Counted from the first letter of the stretch, positions 18,690 through 27,565 are shown. The stretch: DNA of 64,000 nucleotides from Paenibacillus dokdonensis (GCF_004916975.1 NZ_STGQ01000002.1:124001-188000); one strand, 5' to 3'. The notes: generated from the sequence alone by a model not told the origin. Numbers and translations: made by a program.

Positions 18690-18974
18690 TCAAGGAGCGA
18701 AGACCAAGTCGATGACATGCTGCCATGTCTTCCACTCGAACACTTCAGACAAGCTCTGCTTGCCGATGACCACATATCCGACAATCATTCCTCCGAGTAA
18801 AGCGAGTACCAGAAACAGCGGAATCATCCAACGGATGACAATTCTCCAGCGGGCTGTCTTTCTTCTGGCCGGCTTCTGGCTATCATTTTTTCCGTCTGTC
18901 CCAGCCTTTCCAGGCGTGTCTGTACGGTTCTGGACTCTAGTCAGCTTATCAGCAGGCTTATTATTATCACTCAT
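18690..18974 (-). CDS. EpuA-family small membrane protein
   Basis: A 94-residue single-pass protein: a charged, disordered N-terminus of about 50 residues, a basic patch (RRKTARWR), a membrane segment (IVIRWMIPLFLVLALLGGMI) and a short outer tail (WQHVIDLVFAP). It matches the EpuA family, often labelled DNA-directed RNA polymerase subunit beta from a database inheritance; nothing in the sequence is polymerase-like. AAGGTGG lies 8 bases before the ATG at 18974. It starts 13 bases after the flhP stop, so it is probably co-transcribed with it. Confidence 0.8.
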   Translation of the reverse strand: MSDNNKPADKLTRVQNRTDTPGKAGTDGKNDSQKPARRKTARWRIVIRWMIPLFLVLALLGGMIVGYVVIGKQSLSEVFEWKTWQHVIDLVFAP

Positions 18975-18987
18975 AGCCGCTTCCACC

Positions 18988-19809
18988 TTAACCCCGCATA
19001 TTGTTAGCCAGGTTCATCATCGTGTCGCTGGATGAAATCGCCCGTGCTGCCAGCTGGTAAGCACGCTGCATCTGCATCATATCCGTAATTTGGCCCATAT
19101 AATCCACATTGGATTTTTCCAGATAACCCGAGCGGATGGATGTATCCTCTGGAATATCGCCAGTAACCGGCGGTGCTTCAAATACCTGACCCTCTGTCAA
19201 GCTGGTCGGAACCACGAACAGGTTGCCGTCCATCTGCTGCAGCGCATCCTCACGGAGCGGCTTAAGCACCTTGAGTGTACCGGCTTCCGTAACGATACCG
19301 CCCTCGTCCATCAGCACTTTGCCATGGGAGTCGATCGCTACCTTCGCATTATCCGGCACCTTGATATGCTCATTATTCTCATTCAGCACGAAATATCCTT
19401 GATTGTTCTGGAGTACCATGGATCCCGGTTCGCTTGGGTCAGGAGCGAAATGAAAGCCCCCTTCCCGGGTATAGGCGCGCTTGCCGCCCGCTTCAACCGC
19501 AAACATCCCGTTTCCCTCAATAGCAAGGTCCAGCGGATTATTCGTCTGATCGAGCGGTCCCTGCGTCATATCACGGGTCACATCGCCCGTACGGACTCCG
19601 TATCCGGTAGTATACCCAAGCGGAGAGAGTCTTCCCTGCTGCTTAAAATCTTTGGGCTGCTGCATCATGGAAGTCAGCGTATCCTCAAATGAGGTATCCT
19701 TCTGCTTGTATCCCACCGTATCCAGGTTCGCGATATTGTCAGCGATGATATCCAGCTTCTGCTGAATGCTGTTCATGGACACCATCGCACTGATCATGGA
19801 GTTATTCAT
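18988..19809 (-). CDS. flhP: Flagellar rod/hook-type protein FlhP
   Basis: A FlgF/FlgG-type flagellar basal-body protein, exported through the flagellar type III apparatus to form part of the rod. The 273-residue product carries the N-terminal rod motif (DIIADNIANLDTVGYKQ), the central AIEGNGMFAV/YTREGGF block and the C-terminal YLEKSNVDYMGQITDMMQMQRAYQLAARA motif. GGGAGG lies 6 bases before ATG 19809; another ATG is immediately upstream. It is paralogous to flhO and separated from it by a gap containing a copy of an intergenic repeat. Confidence 0.93.
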   Translation of the reverse strand: MNNSMISAMVSMNSIQQKLDIIADNIANLDTVGYKQKDTSFEDTLTSMMQQPKDFKQQGRLSPLGYTTGYGVRTGDVTRDMTQGPLDQTNNPLDLAIEGNGMFAVEAGGKRAYTREGGFHFAPDPSEPGSMVLQNNQGYFVLNENNEHIKVPDNAKVAIDSHGKVLMDEGGIVTEAGTLKVLKPLREDALQQMDGNLFVVPTSLTEGQVFEAPPVTGDIPEDTSIRSGYLEKSNVDYMGQITDMMQMQRAYQLAARAISSSDTMMNLANNMRG

Positions 19810-19827
19810 CATAAACCTCCCTTAAAT

Positions 19828-19907
19828 ACCCCCAAATTAGTGGGCTTTGCTCCGAGGTCTATTCAGGTGCTTTGCGGTGACCCCGGTAATTTATAAAATC
19901 TATCATG
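19828..19907 (+). repeat. Intergenic structured element, copy A
   Basis: One of three related elements of about 70-80 bp in this window. It runs from ACCCCCAAATTAGTGGG to ATTTATAAAATCTATCATG and shares the core CTATTCAGGTGCTTTGCGG and GACCCCGGT with copy B. The CCCC arm can pair with the later GCGG arm. It lies between flhO and flhP. Confidence 0.7.
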
Positions 19908-19929
19908 CCTGAGAAAATTCTGACCGTCC

Positions 19930-20811
19930 TTATACTCTGCCTACTTCGTTCACGGCTTTATCCAGGCTCTTATCATAGAATTGAATGACCTTCTGATTCG
20001 CTTCATAAGCCCGGAGTGCCGTATTCATATCGACCACGACCTCGGATGCGTTCACATTCGAGCTCTCAATATTATTCTGACGTACTTCCACACGATCGGC
20101 TCCGCCAAATGCACGGACACCGGCTCCCTGCGGATCATCAACCCGGAATACACCTTCGCCATCACGCACCATCTGGTAAGGCTGCCCCACAACGGACACA
20201 CCTATTTGCTGCCCTCGCGCACCAGTGGCCGGGTCTAGAACATACCCCTGCTCGTCCACTTTAAAGCTGTCTACCGGACCTGTCAACACAATCGGATTGT
20301 TATTGGCATCCAATACCTGGTAGCCGGTTGAAGTCAGCAATCTGCCGTCCGTGCTGACCTTGAAATTCCCGTCTTTCGTATAACGCGTCTGACCATCCTG
20401 ATCCTCTATCGTAAAGAAAGCCTCGGGTTTATAAATAACATCGCCGTTTGCGCTGACAAACTTTCCTGAACCGTCAAACGTAATATTTTGCCCTGTTGCC
20501 GGATCCGTCATTTCCATATCGGATACCAGCGCAAAATCCGTCGGCTTGCTGCTGGCTTTAATGACGCCCTGCTGATACATCGACAAAGCTTCTTCCGCGA
20601 ACACACCTGTGTTCAGCTTGCCGATCGTTGACACCGGAGCATCGCTATTCCCGCCAAGCATCGTAATCAGCATTTCCGGAAAAGAGCGGGATACGCTGTT
20701 AACCTGCTTGTATCCCGGTGTATTCACGTTCGCTAAGTTCTGTACCGCTGTATCGTGGCGGTTCTCCTGGGTCAGCATGCCGGCAGCAGCTGTGTAAAGT
20801 CCTCTTATCAT
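19930..20811 (-). CDS. flhO: Flagellar basal-body rod protein FlhO
   Basis: A second FlgF/FlgG-type rod protein. The 293-residue product begins MIRGLYTAAAGMLTQENRHD, includes the VQNLANVNTPGYKQ motif, the central FTIEDQDGQTRYTKDGNF block and the C-terminal ESSNVNASEVVVDMNTALRAYEANQKVIQ motif. The ATG at 20811 is preferred over an upstream in-frame codon because it starts the family N-terminus exactly and has AAGGGGTG about 11 bases upstream. It is located after mbl and before flhP, as in Bacillus subtilis. Confidence 0.93.
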   Translation of the reverse strand: MIRGLYTAAAGMLTQENRHDTAVQNLANVNTPGYKQVNSVSRSFPEMLITMLGGNSDAPVSTIGKLNTGVFAEEALSMYQQGVIKASSKPTDFALVSDMEMTDPATGQNITFDGSGKFVSANGDVIYKPEAFFTIEDQDGQTRYTKDGNFKVSTDGRLLTSTGYQVLDANNNPIVLTGPVDSFKVDEQGYVLDPATGARGQQIGVSVVGQPYQMVRDGEGVFRVDDPQGAGVRAFGGADRVEVRQNNIESSNVNASEVVVDMNTALRAYEANQKVIQFYDKSLDKAVNEVGRV

Positions 20812-20921
20812 GTGAGTGGGGGCACCCCTTTCATGGTCGTGCTGTATATTCAAGTAGAAGAAGTAATTCTATATTGAACGGGCTGTTAAAACCCATAAAT
20901 GATATTAGATATATCGGCGTC

Positions 20922-21923
20922 TTAGAAAGATTTCTTAACCACTTTATCCAAATTATCCAGCATAATGCCTGTGCCCTTCACAACACAGTGCATCGGATCC
21001 TCAGCAATCAGCACGGGAACGCGCAGCTCTTCAGCCAGCAGCTCGTCCAATCCATTCAGCATGGCTCCGCCACCTGTCAGAATGACGCCGCGGTCGATAA
21101 TATCCGCCGACAATTCCGGTGGTGTCCGCTCCAGCACCGACTTGGCTGCCGCCACAATGGCGGAAACCGGCTCCCACAGCGCTTCCTGGATTTCACTTGA
21201 AGAAATGGTGATCGTTAACGGAAGCCCGGACGCCATATCGCGTCCACGGATATCCATTTCGTCCTGGCGTCCGCCCGGACGCACGGTTCCGATGTTAATC
21301 TTGATATCCTCGGAGGTGCGCTCACCGATCAATAATTTATATTTGTTCTTAATATATCTAACGATGGACTCATCGAACTTGTCCCCCGCCATTTTAATAG
21401 AAGAGGCGGTCACGATGTCGCCCATGGAAAGCACAGCAACATCCGTTGTCCCGCCGCCAATATCCACTACCATATTGCCGCTCGGCTGGAATATATCCAT
21501 TCCTGCGCCAATCGCTGCGGCCTTCGGCTCTTCTTCCAAAAACACATCTTTAGCCCCACTGCGTTCGGCTGCCTCGCGGATCGCCTTCTGTTCAACCGAT
21601 GTAATATTGGTCGGTGCGCAGATGAGAATGCGGGGACGGCTGCTCCAAGTGCGTCCTCCCACACGGTTAATGAAATATTTAAGCATCGCTTCCGTAATGG
21701 CAAAATCAGCAATAACGCCGTCACGAAGCGGACGAATAGTCACAATGTTGCCCGGTGTACGCCCTATCATTTTGCGGGCATCTTCACCGACGGCAAGGAC
21801 TCTTTTGGTGTCACTTTCGATCGTCACGACAGAAGGTTCGTCAAGAACAACCCCCTTCCCTTTGACATGTATGAGCACGTTAGCCGTGCCCAGATCAATC
21901 CCAATATCCTTGCTAAACATCAT
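20922..21923 (-). CDS. mbl: MreB-like rod-shape protein Mbl
   Basis: An actin-like protein that forms membrane-associated filaments guiding sidewall peptidoglycan synthesis. It begins MMFSKDIGIDLGTANVLIHV, with the phosphate-1 loop DLGTAN. It also has the MIGRTPGNIVTIRPLRDGVIAD segment, the phosphate-2 motif VDIGGGTTDVAVLS and the adenosine motif ILTGGGAMLNGLDELL. GGGGG lies 9 bases before the double ATG. Its position next to spoIIID and flhO identifies it as Mbl rather than MreB or MreBH. Confidence 0.93.
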   Translation of the reverse strand: MMFSKDIGIDLGTANVLIHVKGKGVVLDEPSVVTIESDTKRVLAVGEDARKMIGRTPGNIVTIRPLRDGVIADFAITEAMLKYFINRVGGRTWSSRPRILICAPTNITSVEQKAIREAAERSGAKDVFLEEEPKAAAIGAGMDIFQPSGNMVVDIGGGTTDVAVLSMGDIVTASSIKMAGDKFDESIVRYIKNKYKLLIGERTSEDIKINIGTVRPGGRQDEMDIRGRDMASGLPLTITISSSEIQEALWEPVSAIVAAAKSVLERTPPELSADIIDRGVILTGGGAMLNGLDELLAEELRVPVLIAEDPMHCVVKGTGIMLDNLDKVVKKSF

Positions 21924-22118
21924 GAAAAGAGCCCCCAAAGTCATATTTTATGGTAAAAGAGTCCCTGAGCCTTTTGAAAGTCCCTTTTCGACAAGATGCG
22001 GCAGGATTATGTACATAGGGAAGCCGGGATCACAATTTTCGACCTTATACCATCTTTTAACATATCATACTTCAGGGGACGGATTCAATGGTTTAAAGCG
22101 CCCTTCGCTTTCATGAGA

Positions 22119-22400
22119 TTATGATTTGGCGGATGCCACAGCTTCACGTTTTTTCGTCTTTTTGTATTTGATTTTCGTGGCTTCCCCTCCCCGGAGATGA
22201 CGGATCGATTTGTGATATTCGAGAATGTGCTTAACCTGGTCTGCCAGATCAGGATTAATTTCAGGCAAACGTTCGGTCAGGTCCTTATGCACTGTGCTTT
22301 TTGATACGCCAAATTCTTTGGCAATTGTCCGGACCGTGTGCTTCGTCTCCACGATACAACGTCCAATTTTAATCGTACGTTCCTTGATGTAATCGTGCAC
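22119..22400 (-). CDS. spoIIID: Sporulation transcription regulator SpoIIID
   Basis: A small DNA-binding protein that switches gene expression in the mother cell between SigE and SigK. The 93-residue product is nearly canonical: HDYIKERTIKIGRCIVETK, then a helix-turn-helix (TVRTIAKEFGVSKSTVHKDL), then TERLPEINPDLADQVK and the basic C-terminal tail needed for DNA binding (HLRGGEATKIKYKKTKKRE). The start is a GTG with AGGGAGGCGGG upstream. It precedes mbl, as in Bacillus subtilis. Confidence 0.97.
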   Translation of the reverse strand: MHDYIKERTIKIGRCIVETKHTVRTIAKEFGVSKSTVHKDLTERLPEINPDLADQVKHILEYHKSIRHLRGGEATKIKYKKTKKREAVASAKS

Positions 22401-22521
22401 GCTCCCGCCTCCCTACTGTGGATAGTTTGGTACATTATATGAGAGGCGTGCCTATATATTCGCGCTTTAAGGATCTGACAAGCTACGCAAGGCCCATTTA
22501 TTTTCCGGAGCATGCAAAATA

Positions 22522-22600
22522 ACCCCACAAAGTGGAGCCTTGCTTCGAAGTCCATTCAGGTACTTTACGGGGACCCCGGTCATTTATAAGTTCTATAATG
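22522..22600 (+). repeat. Intergenic structured element, copy B
   Basis: Runs from ACCCCACAAAGTGGAGCC to ATAAGTTCTATAATG. CCCC and AAAG can pair with CTTT and GGGG around an internal loop, with a nested TGGA/TCCA stem around CTTCGAAG. It lies between the spoIIQ terminator and spoIIID. Confidence 0.7.
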
Positions 22601-22602
22601 TC

Positions 22603-22635
22603 AAAAAAGAAGGCAGGGGTTTCCCCTGCCTTCTT
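22603..22635 (-). terminator. Terminator of spoIIQ
   Basis: GAAGGCAGGGG pairs with CCCCTGCCTTC around a short loop and ends in TTTTTT on the minus strand, 9 bases after the spoIIQ stop. Confidence 0.92.
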
Positions 22636-22643
22636 CATGCTTT

Positions 22644-23390
22644 TTATTTTTTTGGAAGCAGTTCTTCCGGATTGACCGGCTCACCTTTTTCATACACTTC
22701 AAAGTGTACGTGGTTCCCGAGATCCTTTTCAATCTCACTGCGGCCGGCTGTGCCGATCGTATCGCCTTGCTTCACGGTATCGCCTACTTTGACTTTCGCG
22801 TCGGAAAGGGCTTGATACACCGTTTTCACATCGTTATCATGTGTAATTTCGATGATCGTACCTGTCAGCGGCGGATTCAGTTCCACTCGGCTAACCTTAC
22901 CTTCCAGCGCTGCCTTCACTTCAAACGTCTTATCGTCTTCGCGGCCCAAGTCTACACCGATATTCGGGATAAACATGTCATTGTACTGCACCATGGCTGC
23001 CTGGTTGTTCTCGGCAGTTCCATCTTTTTCAAAGAAAGGCTTCACGACTTTGACATCCTTGGCATCGGCTACCGGCCATGCCATGTCTACAACAGTTGCA
23101 GTGACTTCAACAGCTTTCGGATCCTTGGCGTCCTTACCAGCTTCATTCGTGGCAGGTGCAGTAGCATTTTCCGATACTTTAGCAGGGTCTTGAGCGAGAT
23201 TCCTCTGGCTGGCATCCTGGTAGACCCAAACTAAGGTTAGTATAATTGCTGCTGCGGCCACGTATGCTGCCGGGTATACCCACCGTTTGGACAACAGCTT
23301 TTTCCATGCAGACGGCTGGCTAACCAGCTCTCCCTGTGATTTTTTAGGAGTTTCTCCATGGTTTTGATTACTTTTGTTTTGATCATTCAT
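22644..23390 (-). CDS. spoIIQ: Forespore channel protein SpoIIQ (LytM/M23 domain)
   Basis: A forespore membrane protein that pairs with SpoIIIAH to link forespore and mother cell during engulfment. The 248-residue product has a cytoplasmic Lys/Ser/Gln-rich tail, one membrane segment (VYPAAYVAAAAIILTLVWVY) and a C-terminal M23-like domain (residues about 135-240). The first zinc ligand position reads NIGVDLG instead of HxGxD, so this His is absent; the second site HVHFEV is intact. It is therefore probably not an active peptidase, as in Bacillus subtilis. It lies between spoIID and spoIIID. Confidence 0.9.
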   Translation of the reverse strand: MNDQNKSNQNHGETPKKSQGELVSQPSAWKKLLSKRWVYPAAYVAAAAIILTLVWVYQDASQRNLAQDPAKVSENATAPATNEAGKDAKDPKAVEVTATVVDMAWPVADAKDVKVVKPFFEKDGTAENNQAAMVQYNDMFIPNIGVDLGREDDKTFEVKAALEGKVSRVELNPPLTGTIIEITHDNDVKTVYQALSDAKVKVGDTVKQGDTIGTAGRSEIEKDLGNHVHFEVYEKGEPVNPEELLPKK

Positions 23391-23510
23391 ATGGTTATCA
23401 CCTCAGTAATCATTGTTACCGGGGCAAAACCTTTTATACGTATCTCGCAAATTATTTTTTGAAAAGCATAGAGGATTAAAATAGAGCCTGGAAGCTGCCT
23501 GCCGTTCAAT

Positions 23511-24917
23511 CTACTTTTTTATAAAATCCGAAGCTTTCGAAAATTGGACGCCAGTATAGTAGTGTTTCAGAATCTGGGTGGCGGTATAGCCTTCCTTGGC
23601 CATTCCTTCTGCGCCCCACTGGCTCATGCCGACGCCATGACCGTAACCGTAAGTCGTTATGACTACGTTCTTGCCGGAAGTCTTCCAGCTGAATTGACTG
23701 GAGCGGAGGCCTAGCTTCTCTCTCACTTCACGTCCGCTGAACTTAACCCCGCCTATCGAAATCTCCTTGATCCGGTGTCCGGTCGTAGATGAGAGAATTT
23801 GAATAAAAGGCTGCTGCTCTCCTGTGGTTGTTACCGGTACCGAATTCCCTACCAATCCCAGTTTGGTCAGGAAATCCTGACGGCTCATCTTCACGTCCTC
23901 TTCATATCCCGGCGCCTGCTCGTCCCAGGGACTCGCCACGCTGCGCAGGTAAGGAATGTTCTGATTCCAGTATTCTTCCGAATTTTCGGTATAACCGTTG
24001 CTGGTAGAGAAGAAGGACGCGGTAATAGGTTTGCCTTGATAGGTCATAATTGTATTCCGGGATTCTTCCACCGCTCTCTTCAGCTTGGCCAGCTGCTCTG
24101 TTTTCCCCTTCCACTGTGTCTCGAGCTGTTCCTTGGAGATATACGCCTGATGGCTCACGGTGTCGGTCACATCCGCTTGCGAGCCAGGTACGCCGCTCTT
24201 ATCTCCGGCTGCCAGCCTGCGCATGATAAAGGTGCGTGCAGCAACGGCCTGTGCCTTTAGCGCCTCGAGGTCAAAGTCTGCCGGCATCTCTGCGGCGATG
24301 ACCCCGACGACGTACTCTTCGAGAGGCAGCGTCTCGACCTTGTCCGTCTTCGATAGATAGACGGACACCTGCGGCTGTGCCACCGCTTGGGGCACAGCCA
24401 CTGGAGCGACCGGCGCAGGTATGGGCGCCGGCTTCGGTGCAGGCTGGTGATGCGTTGCCACCACCAGCACGGGGATCAGCAGCGCCAGCGCGAGCAGCCC
24501 CCCCGCCCATACGGCGGGGTGCAGCCTGCGGGCGCTGCCCGGGCGATGCGGCCGCCTGGCGCTGCCGCGGCCGCGGGAGGGCAGCGGGGCCCATGGCCGC
24601 CGCCCGGGGGCTTGCCGGGCGCCTGCGGGCGCGCCCGGCTCTTCGTGCCGGAGTGCTTCGCGCGGCTCCGGCGCCTCTGGCGCAGCGGCCTGCGGCGGCT
24701 GCGCGCTTGCACCCGGCAGCACGCTCAGGTGCTGCCGGGGCTTGCTGCCAGCACCGGGCTTCAGCCTGATGCCCGGTGCTGGCCCTCCGGCCGGGCTCTG
24801 CTCCCGGCCGCCCCCTGCAGCAGCTTGTGCATCCGGCTGATGTATTGAAATGTCCGGCTCCGCCGCTTCATTTTTCTGTGCAACCGATACTTTAATTTGT
24901 GTCCGCGGGTCGTTCAT
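23511..24917 (-). CDS. spoIID: Stage II sporulation protein D with extended N-terminus
   Basis: A peptidoglycan lytic transglycosylase that, with SpoIIM and SpoIIP, drives engulfment. The catalytic region is typical: VETLPLEEYVVGVIAAEMPADF with the presumed catalytic Glu, then AQAVAARTFI, the NGYTENSEEYW block and the C-terminal YGYGHGVGMSQWGAEGMAKEG. The unusual part is the first 130 or so residues, an Ala/Pro/Arg/Gly-rich cytoplasmic segment encoded by much GC-richer DNA than the rest. A membrane segment (WAGGLLALALLIPVLVVATH) follows. At 468 residues it is clearly longer than Bacillus subtilis SpoIID. Confidence 0.93.
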   Translation of the reverse strand: MNDPRTQIKVSVAQKNEAAEPDISIHQPDAQAAAGGGREQSPAGGPAPGIRLKPGAGSKPRQHLSVLPGASAQPPQAAAPEAPEPREALRHEEPGAPAGARQAPGRRPWAPLPSRGRGSARRPHRPGSARRLHPAVWAGGLLALALLIPVLVVATHHQPAPKPAPIPAPVAPVAVPQAVAQPQVSVYLSKTDKVETLPLEEYVVGVIAAEMPADFDLEALKAQAVAARTFIMRRLAAGDKSGVPGSQADVTDTVSHQAYISKEQLETQWKGKTEQLAKLKRAVEESRNTIMTYQGKPITASFFSTSNGYTENSEEYWNQNIPYLRSVASPWDEQAPGYEEDVKMSRQDFLTKLGLVGNSVPVTTTGEQQPFIQILSSTTGHRIKEISIGGVKFSGREVREKLGLRSSQFSWKTSGKNVVITTYGYGHGVGMSQWGAEGMAKEGYTATQILKHYYTGVQFSKASDFIKK

Positions 24918-25174
24918 ATGCTTCCAACCTCCATTGATCCTTAATCATTTGCCTCTTCATATAGAATGTAGTTAGAGAGTTTATTTCCTCATCTTCCGTT
25001 CATTCTATATAGTAGACTCCCCATCCAGTCGGGCTAGGTTTCCTCTCTTAGGCGATGCTCTTATCTCAATCTCTCGCCTCTCTTACTCCCGATATGTATA
25101 GTTATGAGCCGTGCACAGATGATAGAACCCTTTTTAAGAGATAAGAAAGATTCATATGAATGGACGGAAAACAC
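24918..25174. other. Intergenic region upstream of spoIID
   Basis: This stretch must contain the spoIID promoter, expected to be SigE-dependent. I could not point to a convincing -35/-10 pair, and no gene or repeat is evident. Confidence 0.4.
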
Positions 25175-25204
25175 AAAAAAGACCGGACCCTAAGGTCCGA
25201 TCTT
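25175..25204 (-). terminator. Terminator downstream of murA
   Basis: GATCGGACC pairs with GGTCCGGTC (one G-T pair) around TTAG and is followed by TTTTTT on the minus strand. It lies about 90 bases after the murA stop. Confidence 0.85.
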
Positions 25205-25294
25205 CTTCGCTATTCCATATTCATTTACAGTCCAGGTTCTTGCCTTTTTCCAGTACAATGTTATTCGTTTCTTCATTAACAAAGTCCGAAACGG

Positions 25295-26647
25295 TTATAC
25301 CCAAGTTGGCTGGATGTTGAACAAAGGAACCTCTTCTTCCAGCTCCACCTTTTTCTTCACCGGAACTGGTTGATCCAGTACAGGCTCTTCCACGGAGATA
25401 CGCCAGATATCAGCGCCAAGCGCGGACAGCTTCTCAGCCAGGTCCACGTAACCGCGGTCGATATGATGCGTGCCACTCACTTCCGTTGTTCCTTCGGAAA
25501 CAAGTCCTGCCAGAATCAACGCTGCGCCTGCACGCAAATCCGTTGCGCATACCTTGGCGCCTTTCAGATCAGCGCCACCCGTGATAATAGATGTACGCCC
25601 TTCTACCTTGATCTCCGCATTCATGAGCTGGAATTCATCTACATGCATAAAGCGGTTCTCAAAGACTGTCTCGGTTACAACACTTGTACCTTCGGATTTC
25701 AGCAGCAGCGCCATCATTTGCGATTGCATGTCGGTCGGGAACCCTGGATAAGGAAGCGTTTTGATGTCAACAGCCTTCAGCGGTTGATTAGCTGTGACAC
25801 GAACGCCATTCTCATCCGGTTCAATGGAAACGCCCATCTCTTCCAGTTTGGCGATCACTGGACCCAAATGATCCGCAATCGCACCTTCGACATACACATC
25901 GCCGCCTGTGATCGCTGCAGCTACCATGTAAGTACCTGCTTCAATCCGGTCAGGAATGACCGTATGTTCTGCGCCATGCATCTTTTCAACGCCCTCGATC
26001 CGGATCACGCCTGTGCCCGCACCGCGAACCTTGGCGCCCATTCCGTTCAGGTAGTTGGCCAAATCGACAATTTCCGGCTCTTTCGCCGCATTTTCGATTA
26101 CGGTCACACCTTCAGCGAGAGTGGCGGCCATCATAATATTTTCAGTAGCACCTACGCTGGCTACATCCAGATAGATTTTAGCCCCGCGCAATCTGCCATT
26201 CATTTTCGCCTCAATATAACCTTGTCCAAGACTGATCTCGGCACCTAAAGCCTCAAAACCCTTCAAATGCTGATCAATTGGTCTTGTTCCAATGGCACAG
26301 CCTCCAGGCAAGGAAATCCGCGTATGCCCCATTCTAGCGAGCAAAGGACCCATCACCAGAAAAGACGCACGCATTTTTCGCACCCATTCGTAAGGTGCTT
26401 CGCAAGAGGAAATAGCTTGGGCATCAACCCTCATTACATCATTATCGTATGTAATGTCTGCACCTATCGATTCCAACACTTTACTGATTGTAATTACATC
26501 GTCAAGAGGAGGTGCGTCATATATGACACTTACTCCTTCTTCCCCAAGAAGAGAGGCAGCGATGATCGGAAGAACTGAATTTTTTGCTCCGCTGACTTTC
26601 ACGCTTCCGGTCAGTTTATTGCCACCGCGGACGATAAATTTGCTCAT
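25295..26647 (-). CDS. murA: UDP-N-acetylglucosamine 1-carboxyvinyltransferase MurA
   Basis: Catalyses the first committed step of peptidoglycan synthesis, adding enolpyruvate from PEP to UDP-GlcNAc. The product starts MSKFIVRGGNKLTGSVKVSGAKNS, with the catalytic Lys in KNS, and contains the active-site loop PGGCAIGTRPIDQHLKG with the Cys that fosfomycin attacks. GGAGGG lies 5-8 bases before a double ATG (26650/26647). A short C-terminal extension (VKKKVELEEEVPLFNIQPTW) follows the usual family end. Its position between spoIID and the DUF1146 gene matches Bacillus subtilis murAA. Confidence 0.95.
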   Translation of the reverse strand: MSKFIVRGGNKLTGSVKVSGAKNSVLPIIAASLLGEEGVSVIYDAPPLDDVITISKVLESIGADITYDNDVMRVDAQAISSCEAPYEWVRKMRASFLVMGPLLARMGHTRISLPGGCAIGTRPIDQHLKGFEALGAEISLGQGYIEAKMNGRLRGAKIYLDVASVGATENIMMAATLAEGVTVIENAAKEPEIVDLANYLNGMGAKVRGAGTGVIRIEGVEKMHGAEHTVIPDRIEAGTYMVAAAITGGDVYVEGAIADHLGPVIAKLEEMGVSIEPDENGVRVTANQPLKAVDIKTLPYPGFPTDMQSQMMALLLKSEGTSVVTETVFENRFMHVDEFQLMNAEIKVEGRTSIITGGADLKGAKVCATDLRAGAALILAGLVSEGTTEVSGTHHIDRGYVDLAEKLSALGADIWRISVEEPVLDQPVPVKKKVELEEEVPLFNIQPTWV

Positions 26648-26723
26648 CATGATTCCCTCCGCGTTCCATTTTTTTCCACAATTCAATATTTTCAGAAATT
26701 ACATAGCTAATTCCCTAACTTCC

Positions 26724-26753
26724 ATCATAACACCGACCTTTTCATGGATACAA
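26724..26753 (-). promoter_or_regulatory. murA promoter (SigA type, extended -10)
   Basis: TTGTAT (26748-26753) and TATGAT (26724-26729) are 18 bases apart on the minus strand. A TGT directly before the -10 makes an extended -10 element. The leader would be about 70 bases. Confidence 0.5.
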
Positions 26754-26775
26754 GCGTTTTTTGGCGAATGAGCCC

Positions 26776-26820
26776 AAAAAACGGATAATCCTGGGACTCA
26801 AGGCCTATGCCTGAACCCAG
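26776..26820 (-). terminator. Probable terminator after the DUF1146 gene
   Basis: CTGGG/CCCAG with an inner TCAGGC/GCCTTGA stem is followed, about 9 bases later, by TTTTTT on the minus strand. It lies more than 200 bases past the DUF1146 stop. Confidence 0.45.
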
Positions 26821-27056
26821 CCAGATCTGTCAAATGAATCAGAAGGGATTTTGTGCACGCCGAATCCGCTGTGTAAGACTCACATTACGCTGTCATCACA
26901 GCATAAATTTCAAAAAAAATAATATAAGCTTTAGTTCGTTTTATACTGTTGTATTCATTGTTGACATAAAAAAATGTTATTATTCGACACATTCATCGTC
27001 TATGCGACATTCGTTACGAAAGCAACCTAACAGAGATATAACCAAAGACTGCCGCG

Positions 27057-27314
27057 TTAAAACATATACTTAACCATTTGGCTCCAACTTAAGTAATCAA
27101 GCAGGAACTTGGCAACGAAGTGTCCCATAATAATGGCCAGCAGCAGATGAAGGAGCTTGCCTTGTGCACTCTTGGGAAAGCGAATGAACAGGTCCAGCTT
27201 CAGATTCTGCAGCGCCCACCAAGACAGACCAATACAGATCAGAGAGACAATAATCGAGATCAGACCGCTGACGCCCATACTGCCTACCAGGCTGTTTCCA
27301 AGGCTTGAATCCAT
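27057..27314 (-). CDS. ywzB: DUF1146-family small membrane protein (YwzB-like)
   Basis: An 85-residue protein with two membrane segments (LISIIVSLICIGLSWWALQN and LLHLLLAIIMGHFVAKFLLD) joined by a short basic loop (RFPKSAQGK). Length, topology and position between murA and atpC match the DUF1146 family, B. subtilis YwzB. No biochemical function is established. The ATG has GGAGGTG upstream, and a TATAAT at 27367-27372 on the minus strand may be its -10, although no good -35 was found. Confidence 0.82.
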   Translation of the reverse strand: MDSSLGNSLVGSMGVSGLISIIVSLICIGLSWWALQNLKLDLFIRFPKSAQGKLLHLLLAIIMGHFVAKFLLDYLSWSQMVKYMF

Positions 27315-27565
27315 GGTGACACCTCCATCCTTCAGGATTAACCCACCCTTATATATTCAAAGGACTATTATATAATACTGGGCAAAGCACAAAGAATCCA
27401 GCTTCAAATTCGTAATTATTAAATTCTTTTTTAATAAAGCGCTTTCTCCGTTATTATCCCTAATTAAGTGCCCTTTTCTTTCATTCAAATGAGGTCATTT
27501 CCTCGGAAATATTCCCAAAAATAGCTTTCCGTTCAACTTTTTGCATCAAATTGTTACATGATTCA

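Larger units (their letters stand above)
26648..27056. other. Region between murA and the DUF1146 gene
   Basis: About 400 bases without a gene. It holds the murA promoter and a hairpin likely to end the upstream DUF1146 transcript. The rest (26830-27050) is AT-rich with no recognised signal. Confidence 0.5.

Noticed and set aside
18554..18784. 76-codon minus-strand ORF overlapping the EpuA-like gene
   Set aside because: It crosses a strong terminator and is out of frame with the EpuA-like gene, which explains the sequence better.
18690..18974. RNA polymerase beta subunit annotation
   Set aside because: The EpuA family is often labelled so, but the 94-residue single-pass protein has no polymerase feature.
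24377..24848. Long overlapping open frames opposite the start of spoIID
   Set aside because: They arise from the GC-rich Ala/Pro/Arg-coding tract, which has few stop codons in any frame. None has a ribosome site or recognised domain.
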